Shown here one piece after another: positions 1 to 9,736 of a stretch of DNA of 47,506 nucleotides. Position numbers and translations under genes: made by a program. Position 1 is the first letter of the stretch; each line of letters begins with the position of its first letter. The stretch is from Hahella ganghwensis DSM 17046 (GTDB lineage: Bacteria; Pseudomonadota; Gammaproteobacteria; Pseudomonadales; Oleiphilaceae), in assembly GCF_000376785.1 (NCBI RefSeq), contig NZ_AQXX01000093.1, forward strand, positions 1-47,506, written 5' to 3'. The notes below the pieces were generated by a model. That model was not told the origin of the DNA and did not search any database. It worked only from the letters and a program-made list of their open reading frames with translations.

Positions 1-2
1 AA

Positions 3-254
3 GGTGGTGAAGTTGCGACCAATCGGCTGGAAGACCAGGAGTTATCGGTGCTGGCACTGCACTTGTTGCAGATCTCTTTGGTTTACGTGAATACCTTGAT
101 GATCCAGCAGGTGCTTAACGAGCCAAACTGGTTGTCACGGATGAAACTGGAGGACTTCAGGGCGTTGACGCCGTTGATATACGCACATGTGAATCCCTAT
201 GGGATATTTGAGCTGGATATGAACACGAGACTGCCCATTGAAGTGGCCGCGTAA
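3..254 (+). CDS. tnpA: Tn3-family transposase, C-terminal part only
   Basis: The reading frame is open from the left edge of the window and ends at TAA 252-254. The roughly 83 visible residues include [20 protein letters not shown] and the tail [20 protein letters not shown], which match the extreme C-terminus of Tn3-family DDE transposases. These enzymes carry out replicative transposition by cutting at the 38-bp terminal repeats. The catalytic core would lie to the left of the window, so I cannot tell whether the gene is complete. A candidate terminal inverted repeat follows the stop codon directly, as is usual in this family. No resolvase or passenger gene is visible. Confidence 0.88.
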   Translation, partial: GGEVATNRLEDQELSVLALHLLQISLVYVNTLMIQQVLNEPNWLSRMKLEDFRALTPLIYAHVNPYGIFELDMNTRLPIEVAA

Positions 255-291
255 AAGTTGGCGGTTATCGCAGCTACCCGGTCACTACCCC
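254..291 (+). repeat. Probable Tn3-type terminal inverted repeat
   Basis: Read on the minus strand from 291, the sequence begins GGGGTAGTGACCGGGTAGCT and runs about 38 bp to the transposase stop codon. A GGGG outer end, a length near 38 bp and a position just after tnpA are typical of Tn3-family ends. The partner repeat lies outside the window, so this is an inference from form and position. Confidence 0.5.
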
Positions 292-331
292 TGAATGATG
301 CAGGAAAATAACAACAGAATTAAAAAAGGTC

Positions 332-523
332 ATGCATCTTTGCATTGAATCATATCTCCTTAAACAGGCTAAACCGGGGAGAACAGTGTCCCCGTTTGAG
401 TGGCCCTTGACTGAAAACAGGCCTGAAAATCCAGTTGAGTGTTCTGGTTGTTTCTATGTAGAGTCTGAGCGTTATGCAATACTGCACATAAGATCGATAA
501 AAAAGCATAAGGAAATACTCTGA
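332..523 (+). CDS. Small ORF of unknown function, doubtful
   Basis: This 63-codon frame ends at TGA 521-523, sharing its last base with the ATG of the NnrU gene. I recognise no family. It has two cysteines, no clear signal peptide and no membrane segment. An AAAAAAGG stretch lies only 2 nt before the ATG, too close for a good ribosome binding site. The overlap with the next start would fit translational coupling, but this may equally be a chance frame between the transposon end and nnrU. Confidence 0.2.
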   Translation: MHLCIESYLLKQAKPGRTVSPFEWPLTENRPENPVECSGCFYVESERYAILHIRSIKKHKEIL

Positions 524-1098
524 TGATGTGGCTCGTGATTGGTTTAATTCTGTTCCTTGGGGGACATTCTATTTCGATATTTGCAGGTCCCTGGCGTGAC
601 GCGATGGCGTCCAGGCTTGGTGAAATTACCTGGAAAGGTATTTATTCGGTGGTCGCACTGGTCGGTTTCATTCTCATTGTTGTCGGCTATGGAGAAGCCA
701 GGGTTGATCCAATGGTCCTGTTCACGCCGCCTGCCTGGCTTCGACATGTCACGATGCTTCTGATGATTCCGGTATTTCCCCTGCTCCTGGCCACCTACTT
801 GCCCGGACGAATCAAAACCGCCGTAAAACATCCCATGTTGATAGCGGTTAAAACCTGGGCGCTGGCGCACCTTCTGGCTAATGGCATGCTGGCGGATCTG
901 TTGTTGTTCGGAGGCTTTCTCATCTGGGCGGTAGCTGATCGGATCTCCATGAAGCATCGCACCCAAAGATCAATTCCTGGCGCTCCGCCGGGGAAGGCCA
1001 ATGATATTATTGCCGTTGTCGGCGGGCTTGGTATCTTTGTCGCCTTCGCGCTTTGGGGGCATCAATGGCTGATTGGAATGCCTCTTATCAGTCGCTAA
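523..1098 (+). CDS. NnrU-family integral membrane protein
   Basis: The 191-residue product is very hydrophobic, with about five to six membrane segments (roughly residues 2-18, 38-57, 74-92, 108-136 and 160-182). The N-terminal GLILFLGGHSISIFAGPWR matches the NnrU family. NnrU was first described near nitric-oxide reductase genes in denitrifiers, but many members occur without them and the biochemical role is unknown. ATG 523 is preferred because AAGGAA at 509-514 sits 8 nt upstream; ATG 526 is the alternative. No denitrification gene is nearby. The gene converges on atpG. Confidence 0.82.
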   Translation: MMWLVIGLILFLGGHSISIFAGPWRDAMASRLGEITWKGIYSVVALVGFILIVVGYGEARVDPMVLFTPPAWLRHVTMLLMIPVFPLLLATYLPGRIKTAVKHPMLIAVKTWALAHLLANGMLADLLLFGGFLIWAVADRISMKHRTQRSIPGAPPGKANDIIAVVGGLGIFVAFALWGHQWLIGMPLISR

Positions 1099-1140
1099 GT
1101 CTTCTGGAACGCGGCAGCAGTGTCCCTGTCATTGTCGATA

Positions 1141-2025
1141 TCATCGGCTGGAATTGGTCTCCGAAGCCAGCAACGCTTCGATTTCGTCGATGATGGCCTC
1201 TTGCCGCGCGCGATTGCTCTTTAACGAAAGAATATCCAATCGATCGTTCAAGTGCCTGGTGGTATTTTCCAGGTGGCTCAGTCGTTTACGGTTTTCGACC
1301 AATAGCGATTGTTTGATGCAGGTTTGCAGAGCTGTAAACAGATACATTGGTATCATGTCTTCAAGCAAGTCCGCTACGGAACGGTATCTCAATGGCTCCG
1401 CCCCCTGAAAGCTAGCGGATTCAGGCCTCGGAAATACGGGAATCAACACCGCTTTTGCCTCTTCCTCGCTGAATGTGAGCGTCCAGAGGTTGAACAGGTT
1501 CTCCCGCGGAGAAAAGTACAGAATCATGCTCACCAGATTATCCACCACGGATTCAACATCTTCGACGACTGAGACCCCGGGAACTCTAGCTAATGGTTGG
1601 AGTTTTTCACCAGCCACCTGCGAGAGTCTTTCGCCCACCAGAATGCAGTCAAAGGGGAGCTGGCTCTGAAATGGCATCGAAGCATCGAACGGCACTGAAA
1701 ATTCAAAAGTCGCCGGGAGATCGAGAATAGATGTCTGGAACTGCCGAGTGCCCTGAGCCAGAAAATGGATCAGCTTATGATTGATGTCGCCGCAAAAACC
1801 TCTTTCAGTCCCTATCACGATTATCAGCGCCCTGCCAGCATGAACATCTGGTTTGTTAAGCAATTGTCTGACAGCACTTTTCATTCGGTTATTCACTGCC
1901 AGCTGAGAGGATAATTGTCTCTGAAGTTTGAGCGATTCCGCATAAGCCAAAGCTTTCAGTGCAGATAATATTTTGCTCAAGGTGGCGTAGAGGTCCTTTT
2001 GTTTGCTCAATTCCCGGTTGTTCAT
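1141..2025 (-). CDS. atpG: N-ATPase gamma subunit (central stalk)
   Basis: This is the last gene of the alternative F-type ATPase operon. Its ATG at 2025 overlaps the atpA stop (ATGA). The 294-residue protein has the long N- and C-terminal helices expected of the rotor gamma subunit, which couples c-ring rotation to the catalytic head. The segment IGTERGFCGDINHKL (about residues 71-85) is the family's conserved T-x-x-G-F/L-C-G region. The sequence diverges strongly from housekeeping gamma subunits, as is usual for N-ATPases. A terminal position for gamma is characteristic of the N-ATPase order D-C-Q-R-B-E-F-A-G. Confidence 0.88.
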   Translation of the reverse strand: MNNRELSKQKDLYATLSKILSALKALAYAESLKLQRQLSSQLAVNNRMKSAVRQLLNKPDVHAGRALIIVIGTERGFCGDINHKLIHFLAQGTRQFQTSILDLPATFEFSVPFDASMPFQSQLPFDCILVGERLSQVAGEKLQPLARVPGVSVVEDVESVVDNLVSMILYFSPRENLFNLWTLTFSEEEAKAVLIPVFPRPESASFQGAEPLRYRSVADLLEDMIPMYLFTALQTCIKQSLLVENRKRLSHLENTTRHLNDRLDILSLKSNRARQEAIIDEIEALLASETNSSR

Positions 2026-3548
2026 GCTTCGCCCGGATGTGGTTGAGACAAATGAGCCGATGCGCTCAAAAGGCTGGTTAAGCGCTCAATCCATGCCTCC
2101 CGTGGACTGTCCAGGGACAAGCCTTCAAGTGAGTGCAGCAGCCGTTTTTCAAATACGCTGGAAGCCTGTGATGGAGGATAGTCATCAAGCAACCCCTGGT
2201 TAAAGGCGATCATCCAGGCCAGCTCGAGTTCAGGAGACACTCTTTCAAATCGATCCTGCTTGAATAACTCCCGCAAAATTTGCCCCCGCCGAATAACGGA
2301 CTGCATGGCAGAATCCAATTTGGCACCGAATCGGGTAAAGATCTCCAACTCCAGAAACCGTGAATAATCAAGTTTCATACGACCGGCTTCCTTCTTGATT
2401 GCCGGATGCTGAGCCTTGCCGCCGATTCTTGACACTGAGCGACCAACATCAATTGCCGGGCGAAAACCTGCGGCAAATAGACTTCGATCAAGATATATCT
2501 GCCCATCAGTGATGGAAATCAGGTTGGTCGGTATATACGCAGCGATCTCTCCCTGTTGAGTTTCAGCAATGGGCAGTGCAGTGACACTCCCTCCACCCTG
2601 ATCCGCCGACAAACAAGTTGCCTGCTCCAGCAATCGTGCATGGACAGAAAATACATCACCCGGATATGCCTCTCGGCCCGGCGGACGACGCAATAGCAGT
2701 GATAGCTCCCGGTAGCTTCTGGCATGACTGGAAAGATCGTCGTACACGATCAACACATGATGCCCCTGACGCATCCAGTGAGAGGCCAGCGCACTGCCTG
2801 AAAATGGTGCAAGGTACTGCAAGCCGGGAGGCGACCCCGCATCAGCCACCATCAGGGTGGTGTAGCTGTCGGCATCATGCCTTTTCAGCACTTGCATGAC
2901 ATTCACGGCGGCGGATCTTTTTTGGCCTATCGCCACATAAACACAGCGCATCCCCTTCCCTTTCTGGTTGAGCACGGTATTCAGCGCAATCGATGTGCGT
3001 CCGAGCCCCTCATCACCGATAATCAACTGGCGTTGACCGCGCCCGATGGGAATCATCGCATCCACCATCCTGATTCCCGTGTATAGCGGCTCTTTGACCG
3101 TGTCACGCTCAACAATTTCCGGAGCAGAAACCGCCATATTCAGCCAGACGCCACCTTCTAAAGAAGGCTTACCATCGAGAACATGACCGGTGGGATCGAT
3201 AACACGGCCCAACAGATCATCATTAGCTGGAAAGCCCAGAGGACGGCTTGTCCGATGCACTTCCTGACCAGCAATAAGAGTTCCGGTCTGATTGAGAATG
3301 ATGGCGCCAACCTGATCCTCACAAAGATCAAACACCATACCGAGACTGCCGTCTTCAAAGTTCAGCAGTTCGTCTATGCGGGCCGACGGCAATCCTTTGA
3401 TCCAGGCGACACCATCCCCGACAGAAATCAGCGTTCCTCTTTCCTGAATGCGAATATCAGGCTGATAGTTCGCCACCCAGTCGCTGGCTTTCTCCAGAGC
3501 TGACAACAAGGCATTGTTGGTATCATTACAAGTATTCTCGTCCATCAT
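2022..3548 (-). CDS. atpA: N-ATPase alpha subunit, P-loop Lys replaced by Arg
   Basis: The roughly 508-residue protein is an F1 alpha subunit, which holds the non-catalytic nucleotide site and supplies the arginine finger to beta. The finger region SVSRIGGKAQ is present. The Walker A motif reads GDEGLGRT where the family has GDRQTGKT. The lysine is replaced by arginine, codon CGC at 2997-2999 on the reverse strand, and the preceding residues also differ. I start at ATG 3548, which shares a base with the atpF stop; the GTG at 3551 is the longest possible start. The altered P-loop may weaken nucleotide binding at the regulatory site. That effect is inferred. Confidence 0.92.
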   Translation of the reverse strand: MMDENTCNDTNNALLSALEKASDWVANYQPDIRIQERGTLISVGDGVAWIKGLPSARIDELLNFEDGSLGMVFDLCEDQVGAIILNQTGTLIAGQEVHRTSRPLGFPANDDLLGRVIDPTGHVLDGKPSLEGGVWLNMAVSAPEIVERDTVKEPLYTGIRMVDAMIPIGRGQRQLIIGDEGLGRTSIALNTVLNQKGKGMRCVYVAIGQKRSAAVNVMQVLKRHDADSYTTLMVADAGSPPGLQYLAPFSGSALASHWMRQGHHVLIVYDDLSSHARSYRELSLLLRRPPGREAYPGDVFSVHARLLEQATCLSADQGGGSVTALPIAETQQGEIAAYIPTNLISITDGQIYLDRSLFAAGFRPAIDVGRSVSRIGGKAQHPAIKKEAGRMKLDYSRFLELEIFTRFGAKLDSAMQSVIRRGQILRELFKQDRFERVSPELELAWMIAFNQGLLDDYPPSQASSVFEKRLLHSLEGLSLDSPREAWIERLTSLLSASAHLSQPHPGEA

Positions 3549-4315
3549 CACTTCACTTCTTCGTGATAGGAGTCAGCAAATCCTCGCAGTTCATCCGCCA
3601 GATTCAATCCGATAGTCCAGCCGCCGGAGGCCATCCTGATACCCGCAACCAGTCGTTGATCAATCATCGTCAGGATTTCGCATTTGCCGTCCCCTAGTGT
3701 CTTGGTGAGCAGCCTTTCCAGCTTTTCCTTTAAAGGTGGCCTCAGATCATAGGCAGTACTAATTTCCACTTTAAGTGGCTCACCAGAGGGACGATGATTA
3801 GTGGCACTTCTGATCTCCTGTATATAGGCGGGTGACCATTTCTCCACTTTGCCACAGAAGAGTTCGATCAAGCGTTCTTCAAGATGCTCATCAGCAGTAG
3901 CGGTGAGAATCGACGTGGCAAATCGACCTCCCAGCTGTAACGCTTGTTCCGTCACTTCTTTCTGCCATTGGCGATTCTGACTCTCAAGAGCAGCTTTGGC
4001 TTTATTGGATTCCTGGGTCAGTTGAGCTCTCAGCTCTTCCATTTTTGCGGCTTTCACCTGGACAAGCGCTTCTTCCAGCTGCTGGCGTGATACCTGTTTT
4101 TCCTGTTCCCAGGTCTGCAGCCGAGTCTGATATTGCAGTTGCAAAGCCTCTGCGTCTTTCTGTTTGCTTTCAGCCTGCTCCAGCGTCTGTCTGACACTCG
4201 CCTGACGTTTTTCCACCACCCCAAGCACCGGTCTGTACAAAAAATGTTTCAGCAGCCAGATCAACACAATGAAGTTAATGATTTCCAGTGCTACGGTTGT
4301 CCAGTCGAGCTCCAC
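3548..4315 (-). CDS. atpF: N-ATPase b subunit with delta-like C-terminal domain
   Basis: The protein has 255 residues, far longer than the usual ~155 for b. Residues 8-24 form one membrane anchor (IINFIVLIWLLKHFLYRP). About residues 30-135 are a charged coiled coil, the peripheral stalk. Residues ~175-250 resemble the C-terminus of the delta subunit, including the block LVAGIRMASGGWTIGLNL. No separate atpH exists in the operon, so this fusion probably supplies the delta function, as known for N-ATPases. The start is GTG 4313-4315, supported by GAGGAG 6 nt upstream. Confidence 0.88.
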   Translation of the reverse strand: MELDWTTVALEIINFIVLIWLLKHFLYRPVLGVVEKRQASVRQTLEQAESKQKDAEALQLQYQTRLQTWEQEKQVSRQQLEEALVQVKAAKMEELRAQLTQESNKAKAALESQNRQWQKEVTEQALQLGGRFATSILTATADEHLEERLIELFCGKVEKWSPAYIQEIRSATNHRPSGEPLKVEISTAYDLRPPLKEKLERLLTKTLGDGKCEILTMIDQRLVAGIRMASGGWTIGLNLADELRGFADSYHEEVK

Positions 4316-4332
4316 AGGAATCTCCTCGGCAG

Positions 4333-4400
4333 TTAACGCTCTGAAAGCGCTAACGATAAATCAAAGATTAACGATAAAATCACAAGTTAACGAATAACGC
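4333..4400. repeat. Imperfect short tandem repeats between atpE and atpF
   Basis: The pentamer TAACG recurs at 4334, 4351, 4369 and 4388, with steps of 17, 18 and 19 bp, and once more at 4396. The copies at 4351 and 4369 share TAACGATAAA. The array fills the 93-bp gap between the b and c subunit genes, the only large gap in the operon besides atpB-atpE. Function is unknown; a role in translation or mRNA stability is possible. Confidence 0.5.
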
Positions 4401-4408
4401 CGCGACCT

Positions 4409-4681
4409 TTACTGCCCCGGCAACAGGTATTCCAAAAGCGGATTTCGGAATAGGACAATTAAAACCACTACCAGAACATAAATGGCCAGAGACTCTATCA
4501 TTGCCAAACCGATAAACAGTGTTCGAGTAATGGTTTTTTCGGCCTCAGGCTGTCTGGCCAAAGCTTCCAGCGCACTACTAATGGCTTTTCCCATAGCGAA
4601 TGCCGGTAGCATTGCACCGACTGCAATTCCGATAATTGCCACCACAGTGGAAAGTGATACAAACTCGTTCAAGGTTTCCAT
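4409..4681 (-). CDS. atpE: N-ATPase c subunit (rotor ring)
   Basis: This 90-residue hairpin of two membrane helices forms the ion-carrying ring. The loop motif ARQPEA is intact. Helix 2 has the ion-binding glutamate in [10 protein letters not shown] chose ATG 4681 because AGGAG lies 7 nt before it; the ATG at 4687 would be only 1-2 nt from that site. Compared with Na+-type c subunits (ligands Pro28, Gln or Glu32, Glu65, Ser66, Thr67, Tyr70 in Ilyobacter numbering), Pro, Glu, Ser and Tyr are kept. Methionine stands at position 32 and leucine at 67. Ion specificity therefore cannot be assigned. Confidence 0.93.
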   Translation of the reverse strand: METLNEFVSLSTVVAIIGIAVGAMLPAFAMGKAISSALEALARQPEAEKTITRTLFIGLAMIESLAIYVLVVVLIVLFRNPLLEYLLPGQ

Positions 4682-4764
4682 GTACATGCTCCTACCTAGT
4701 GTCTTGCTCTATTTCCTGATTTTTGTTTCTGAGATGTCGTTCGTCCCAACGTCATCCTGAACAT

Positions 4765-5442
4765 TCATTTTGGCCGGGTTGCAGGGTTAACCTGTTGCAT
4801 GGCACCTGCAACATAGATGAGCGCCAGCATCCCGAAAATATAGGCCTGAACCAAGGCCTCAATAATGTGCAGCATCAAGATAGGGACCGGCACTAGAAAA
4901 CCTGCCACCAGAAGAATCAGTAAGGCGGCCATTTCCAGGCTCATAATATTGCCGAAGAGTCTGACAGCCAGAGCAATGGTTCTGGTGAACTCACTGATAA
5001 TATGAAATGGCAACAGTATCGGACTGGGTGAGAGGTAGTGACGAAAGTATGACATCCCCAACTGACGTATGCCGTATAGATGAACCGATAGGAATACCAC
5101 CAACGCCAGTGCTGCTGTTACCGACAGGTCACGAGTCGGCGAGTTGAGGCCGGGAATCACCCCAAGAAGGTTGGCTATCGGTAAAAATATCCAGAAGGTA
5201 CCGATTAACGGAAGCAGTTTTTGGGCATTCACCGGGTCTGCATTAGCAATGGCTTGCTCCAGCGTCAGCACCACCCCCTCGAGCATTGTTTGCCACTTCC
5301 CAGGCTGGAGGGATAGCCGACGTGTCAGCATGGCACAGAAGACAACCAGACCCAGCATTATCAGCCAGGTGGTTACGACCGTTTCATGTATGGGTAACGG
5401 TCCAATATAGAACAACACTGCTGAGCTGATACCCTCATCCAT
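4765..5442 (-). CDS. atpB: N-ATPase a subunit (ion channel stator)
   Basis: The 225-residue polytopic protein carries the essential arginine in VRLFGN (Arg161), equivalent to Arg210 of the E. coli a subunit. Together with the c-ring it forms the two ion half-channels. Membrane segments are visible around residues 24-40, 78-98, 108-125, 140-165 and 170-215. The gene starts at ATG 5442 with AAAGGAAAGG 6-15 nt upstream and overlaps the end of a 32-codon frame. It follows atpQ directly, with no room for atpR. Confidence 0.93.
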   Translation of the reverse strand: MDEGISSAVLFYIGPLPIHETVVTTWLIMLGLVVFCAMLTRRLSLQPGKWQTMLEGVVLTLEQAIANADPVNAQKLLPLIGTFWIFLPIANLLGVIPGLNSPTRDLSVTAALALVVFLSVHLYGIRQLGMSYFRHYLSPSPILLPFHIISEFTRTIALAVRLFGNIMSLEMAALLILLVAGFLVPVPILMLHIIEALVQAYIFGMLALIYVAGAMQQVNPATRPK

Positions 5443-5533
5443 ACGTTATGACCTTTCCTTTTGCTTTCTCTGTTTCAATCAACCGGATAGTATTGGCCTG
5501 CTCACCTGGTTTACCAATCTGAAACATTGTCAT
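5435..5533 (-). CDS. 32-codon ORF in the place of atpR, possibly not a gene
   Basis: Only 95 bp separate atpQ from atpB. They hold one short minus-strand frame, ATG 5533 to TGA 5437-5435, which overlaps the atpB start. The peptide starts MTMFQIGKPGEQ and is polar, with no membrane helix, so it does not resemble AtpR, a membrane protein of about 100 residues. It lacks a good ribosome binding site of its own. It may be a coupling leader for atpB or simply spacer. Confidence 0.25.
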   Translation of the reverse strand: MTMFQIGKPGEQANTIRLIETEKAKGKVITYG

Positions 5534-5537
5534 CAGA

Positions 5538-5804
5538 CTATTCCCTCAGCGCCAGATAGGCATTCACGCCACCGACGACCACGCCCAACAGGATAAATCC
5601 GACGGTCCAGCGTACTGAGTAGGTATCACTCATACCATCCAGCCAGTGCCCAAGATACGCCCCTCCCACCACCGGCAGGACGAACAGAAACCCAAGCACC
5701 CCGAGAATTCGGGCTGCCTGCATCAGCGTGGATCTCTCCTCATCGGCCTTCCTAATCCGTTCCTGATCACGCTCCAGAGACTTTCTCAGGCGTTTGTAGT
5801 CCAC
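5538..5804 (-). CDS. atpQ: N-ATPase accessory membrane subunit AtpQ (AtpI/AtpZ-like)
   Basis: The 88-residue protein has a charged N-terminus followed by two membrane helices (about residues 32-55 and 66-86), with GAYLGHWLDG between them. This is the pattern of the AtpI/AtpZ superfamily and of AtpQ in N-ATPase operons. Related proteins are thought to help assemble the c-ring or handle divalent cations. The start is GTG 5804, fixed by GGAG at 5811-5814, 6 nt upstream. It lies 16 bp after atpC. Confidence 0.83.
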   Translation of the reverse strand: MDYKRLRKSLERDQERIRKADEERSTLMQAARILGVLGFLFVLPVVGGAYLGHWLDGMSDTYSVRWTVGFILLGVVVGGVNAYLALRE

Positions 5805-5820
5805 ATAGGGCTCCGTAGGG

Positions 5821-7804
<1,984 letters not shown>

Positions 7805-8944
7805 TCAGGTGAGCACCTGAATCCGGCCGAAATTCAGCCGGGTCTTTCCGGTTTCATGGAGCACCCAGCTTATCAGTACAACCAGCAAAGGATCCGTAAT
7901 TTCAGGCACGTGCTGAACCAGGTAGACCTGGGCCAGCTCGATCATCAGGGTAATGCCGGCAATCAGCAGGGTTACATTTCTCCAGCGCATACCGGCCTGC
8001 ACTCCGAACCAGACAGCGCCTCCGTAGAAAAAGAACTTACTGAAGAAAGTCACGATGTTGAAGAAAACCGATCCGGCAATAAAACCGGTAAAAGGCACCC
8101 AATGAAAGTCCTGTTCCACTACCGCCAATTTAAAGGGGCTCAGACCGTAGATAACGATATAGGTCACCATCAATACAAAGATCACGTTCTCAGTCTTCTG
8201 CCCCCGGCTGATTAATAGCCAGCATCCGACGCCCCCGAGTGCGCCGATGACATCACTTAAATGAAGGTAGTTGTAGATGATCAAGGTCTCCAGCGTAAAA
8301 CAGCCGAAAGCAATATAGAACAAAGTCCGTTTTCGTAGTCCGTTAAACAGCCGGTTAAAGATATAGAACACGGCCGTCCAGGCAACGATGCCCGACAGAA
8401 TCGTGAGCGGATTGATCTGCGGATTCTGGTAAAGTGGCCGTAGACTTATTTCGACCTGCTTCCAGCGAAAGAACGGAATAAATGGCATCAACCTTAATCC
8501 AAACCAGAAAAGCAATAGAGTAATAGGGGCAATCAAGGAGGTGTTAAACGGTACGTCCCTGGCATTTTGCCAATAGTTCATCCCCCAGGCGACGAGACAA
8601 CCCAATAGAATTCCAAAGAGATTGGACCAGCCGTCGATAATACTCGGGTAGCGACTGGGTAGATAATACTGCAGGAGCTGCAAGCCCATTCCCAGTATGA
8701 ATCCGGATCCCAAAATAACCGCCAGCCTCATACGTGTCGAATAGTTGAAAACATACCAGCCAACCAGGCCGTAAGGAATAAAGATAATAATATTGGCTAG
8801 AAAATCCCCCTGGATAATGCGGTCATTCCAGGTAGAGGCAAAATCGGCCAGGAGATCTGCAGGAAAATCCTGCAGCGTGAAATTGAACGGATACAGAGAA
8901 CCGTATACGGTCAATAGAATGACAACTCCCCAGACACGCTTCAT
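7805..8944 (-). CDS. VanZ-like polytopic membrane protein
   Basis: The 379-residue protein has about ten hydrophobic segments. The N-terminal half contains FLANIIIFIPYGLVGW, then LQLLQYYLPSRYPSIIDGW and SNLFGILLGCLVAW. This is the VanZ-family pattern of an N-x-x-x-F-x-P-x-G motif followed by E/Q-x-x-Q and D-x-x-x-N-x-x-G. The first VanZ was linked to low-level teicoplanin resistance, but the biochemical role of the family is unknown. It lies 32 bp after the amidotransferase gene on the same strand, so the two are probably cotranscribed. Confidence 0.85.
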   Translation of the reverse strand: MKRVWGVVILLTVYGSLYPFNFTLQDFPADLLADFASTWNDRIIQGDFLANIIIFIPYGLVGWYVFNYSTRMRLAVILGSGFILGMGLQLLQYYLPSRYPSIIDGWSNLFGILLGCLVAWGMNYWQNARDVPFNTSLIAPITLLLFWFGLRLMPFIPFFRWKQVEISLRPLYQNPQINPLTILSGIVAWTAVFYIFNRLFNGLRKRTLFYIAFGCFTLETLIIYNYLHLSDVIGALGGVGCWLLISRGQKTENVIFVLMVTYIVIYGLSPFKLAVVEQDFHWVPFTGFIAGSVFFNIVTFFSKFFFYGGAVWFGVQAGMRWRNVTLLIAGITLMIELAQVYLVQHVPEITDPLLVVLISWVLHETGKTRLNFGRIQVLT

Positions 8945-8976
8945 AACTTGTGCAGTTCCAAAATCCGAACGTCCTG

Positions 8977-9711
8977 TTATTCCGCCAACGGATCTTTCAG
9001 GCGACTATTACCCAGTAGAAATTCCGCTACCAGTCTTCGCACTGGATGGCGGTCATCTTCCTGCCCCATTTTCAGTAAAGTGGACTCAATTAATTCTTGA
9101 TCAACTTTTTCACGAATCTTGTGGCAGAGGTCAGCAAACAACTCATCCACGAACTCAGGGTGTGACTGGAATGTCAAAATATGCTGACTTTTATGAGTGA
9201 TAGGATGTGGGCAGAATTCTGAGTGTGCCAGCGAATCGAATCCCGGCGCGGGTTTCATTACCTGATCCTGGTGCATGGATAATACCCGGATAGTTTCCCC
9301 CTCACTGAATGCTCCGAAAGACTTCCTGGCAATCACCGGATAAGCACCCAGTCCCCAGCCTTTTTCTGACTTGGCGACATGCCCTCCCAGCGCTGAATGT
9401 ATCACCTGATGCCCAAAGCAGATCCCAAGCAGTGGTATTTGATACTGGTCGATCTTTTGGATAAATTTTTTCAAGTGCTTAATCCAGGGGGCTGGATCGT
9501 AGGCTCCCCATTTACTTCCGCTGATAATCCAGACATCGACCTGGTCAGCAGCATTGGGAAATTGTTCCTCATGACATCTCCAGGCCTGGTATTCAAAGTG
9601 CCCGGGAGCAACAGCATCCAGCATTTGAATAAAATCCTGGTCATAAGTACCGTATTTTTCAACCAATTCAGGACGATGGTCGTCACAAAGCAGTATTCCC
9701 AGCTTTATCAT
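8977..9711 (-). CDS. Class I glutamine amidotransferase-like protein
   Basis: The ~244-residue protein has the triad GATase fold of GMP synthase-like amidotransferases. The nucleophile elbow is LLGICFGHQ (Cys98), and the His-Glu pair is in FQSHPEF near residue 185. Such stand-alone domains cleave glutamine or gamma-glutamyl amides; PuuD-like enzymes hydrolyse gamma-glutamyl polyamines. The substrate cannot be told here. The upstream TTG at 9714 is the alternative start; ATG 9711 is preferred. Confidence 0.88.
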   Translation of the reverse strand: MIKLGILLCDDHRPELVEKYGTYDQDFIQMLDAVAPGHFEYQAWRCHEEQFPNAADQVDVWIISGSKWGAYDPAPWIKHLKKFIQKIDQYQIPLLGICFGHQVIHSALGGHVAKSEKGWGLGAYPVIARKSFGAFSEGETIRVLSMHQDQVMKPAPGFDSLAHSEFCPHPITHKSQHILTFQSHPEFVDELFADLCHKIREKVDQELIESTLLKMGQEDDRHPVRRLVAEFLLGNSRLKDPLAE

Positions 9712-9736
9712 CAATGCTCACAAATGTTCTGTATCA

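Noticed and set aside
3548-4315. Apparent absence of the delta subunit (atpH) as a broken operon
   Set aside because: The C-terminal part of AtpF looks delta-like, which is the normal N-ATPase arrangement.
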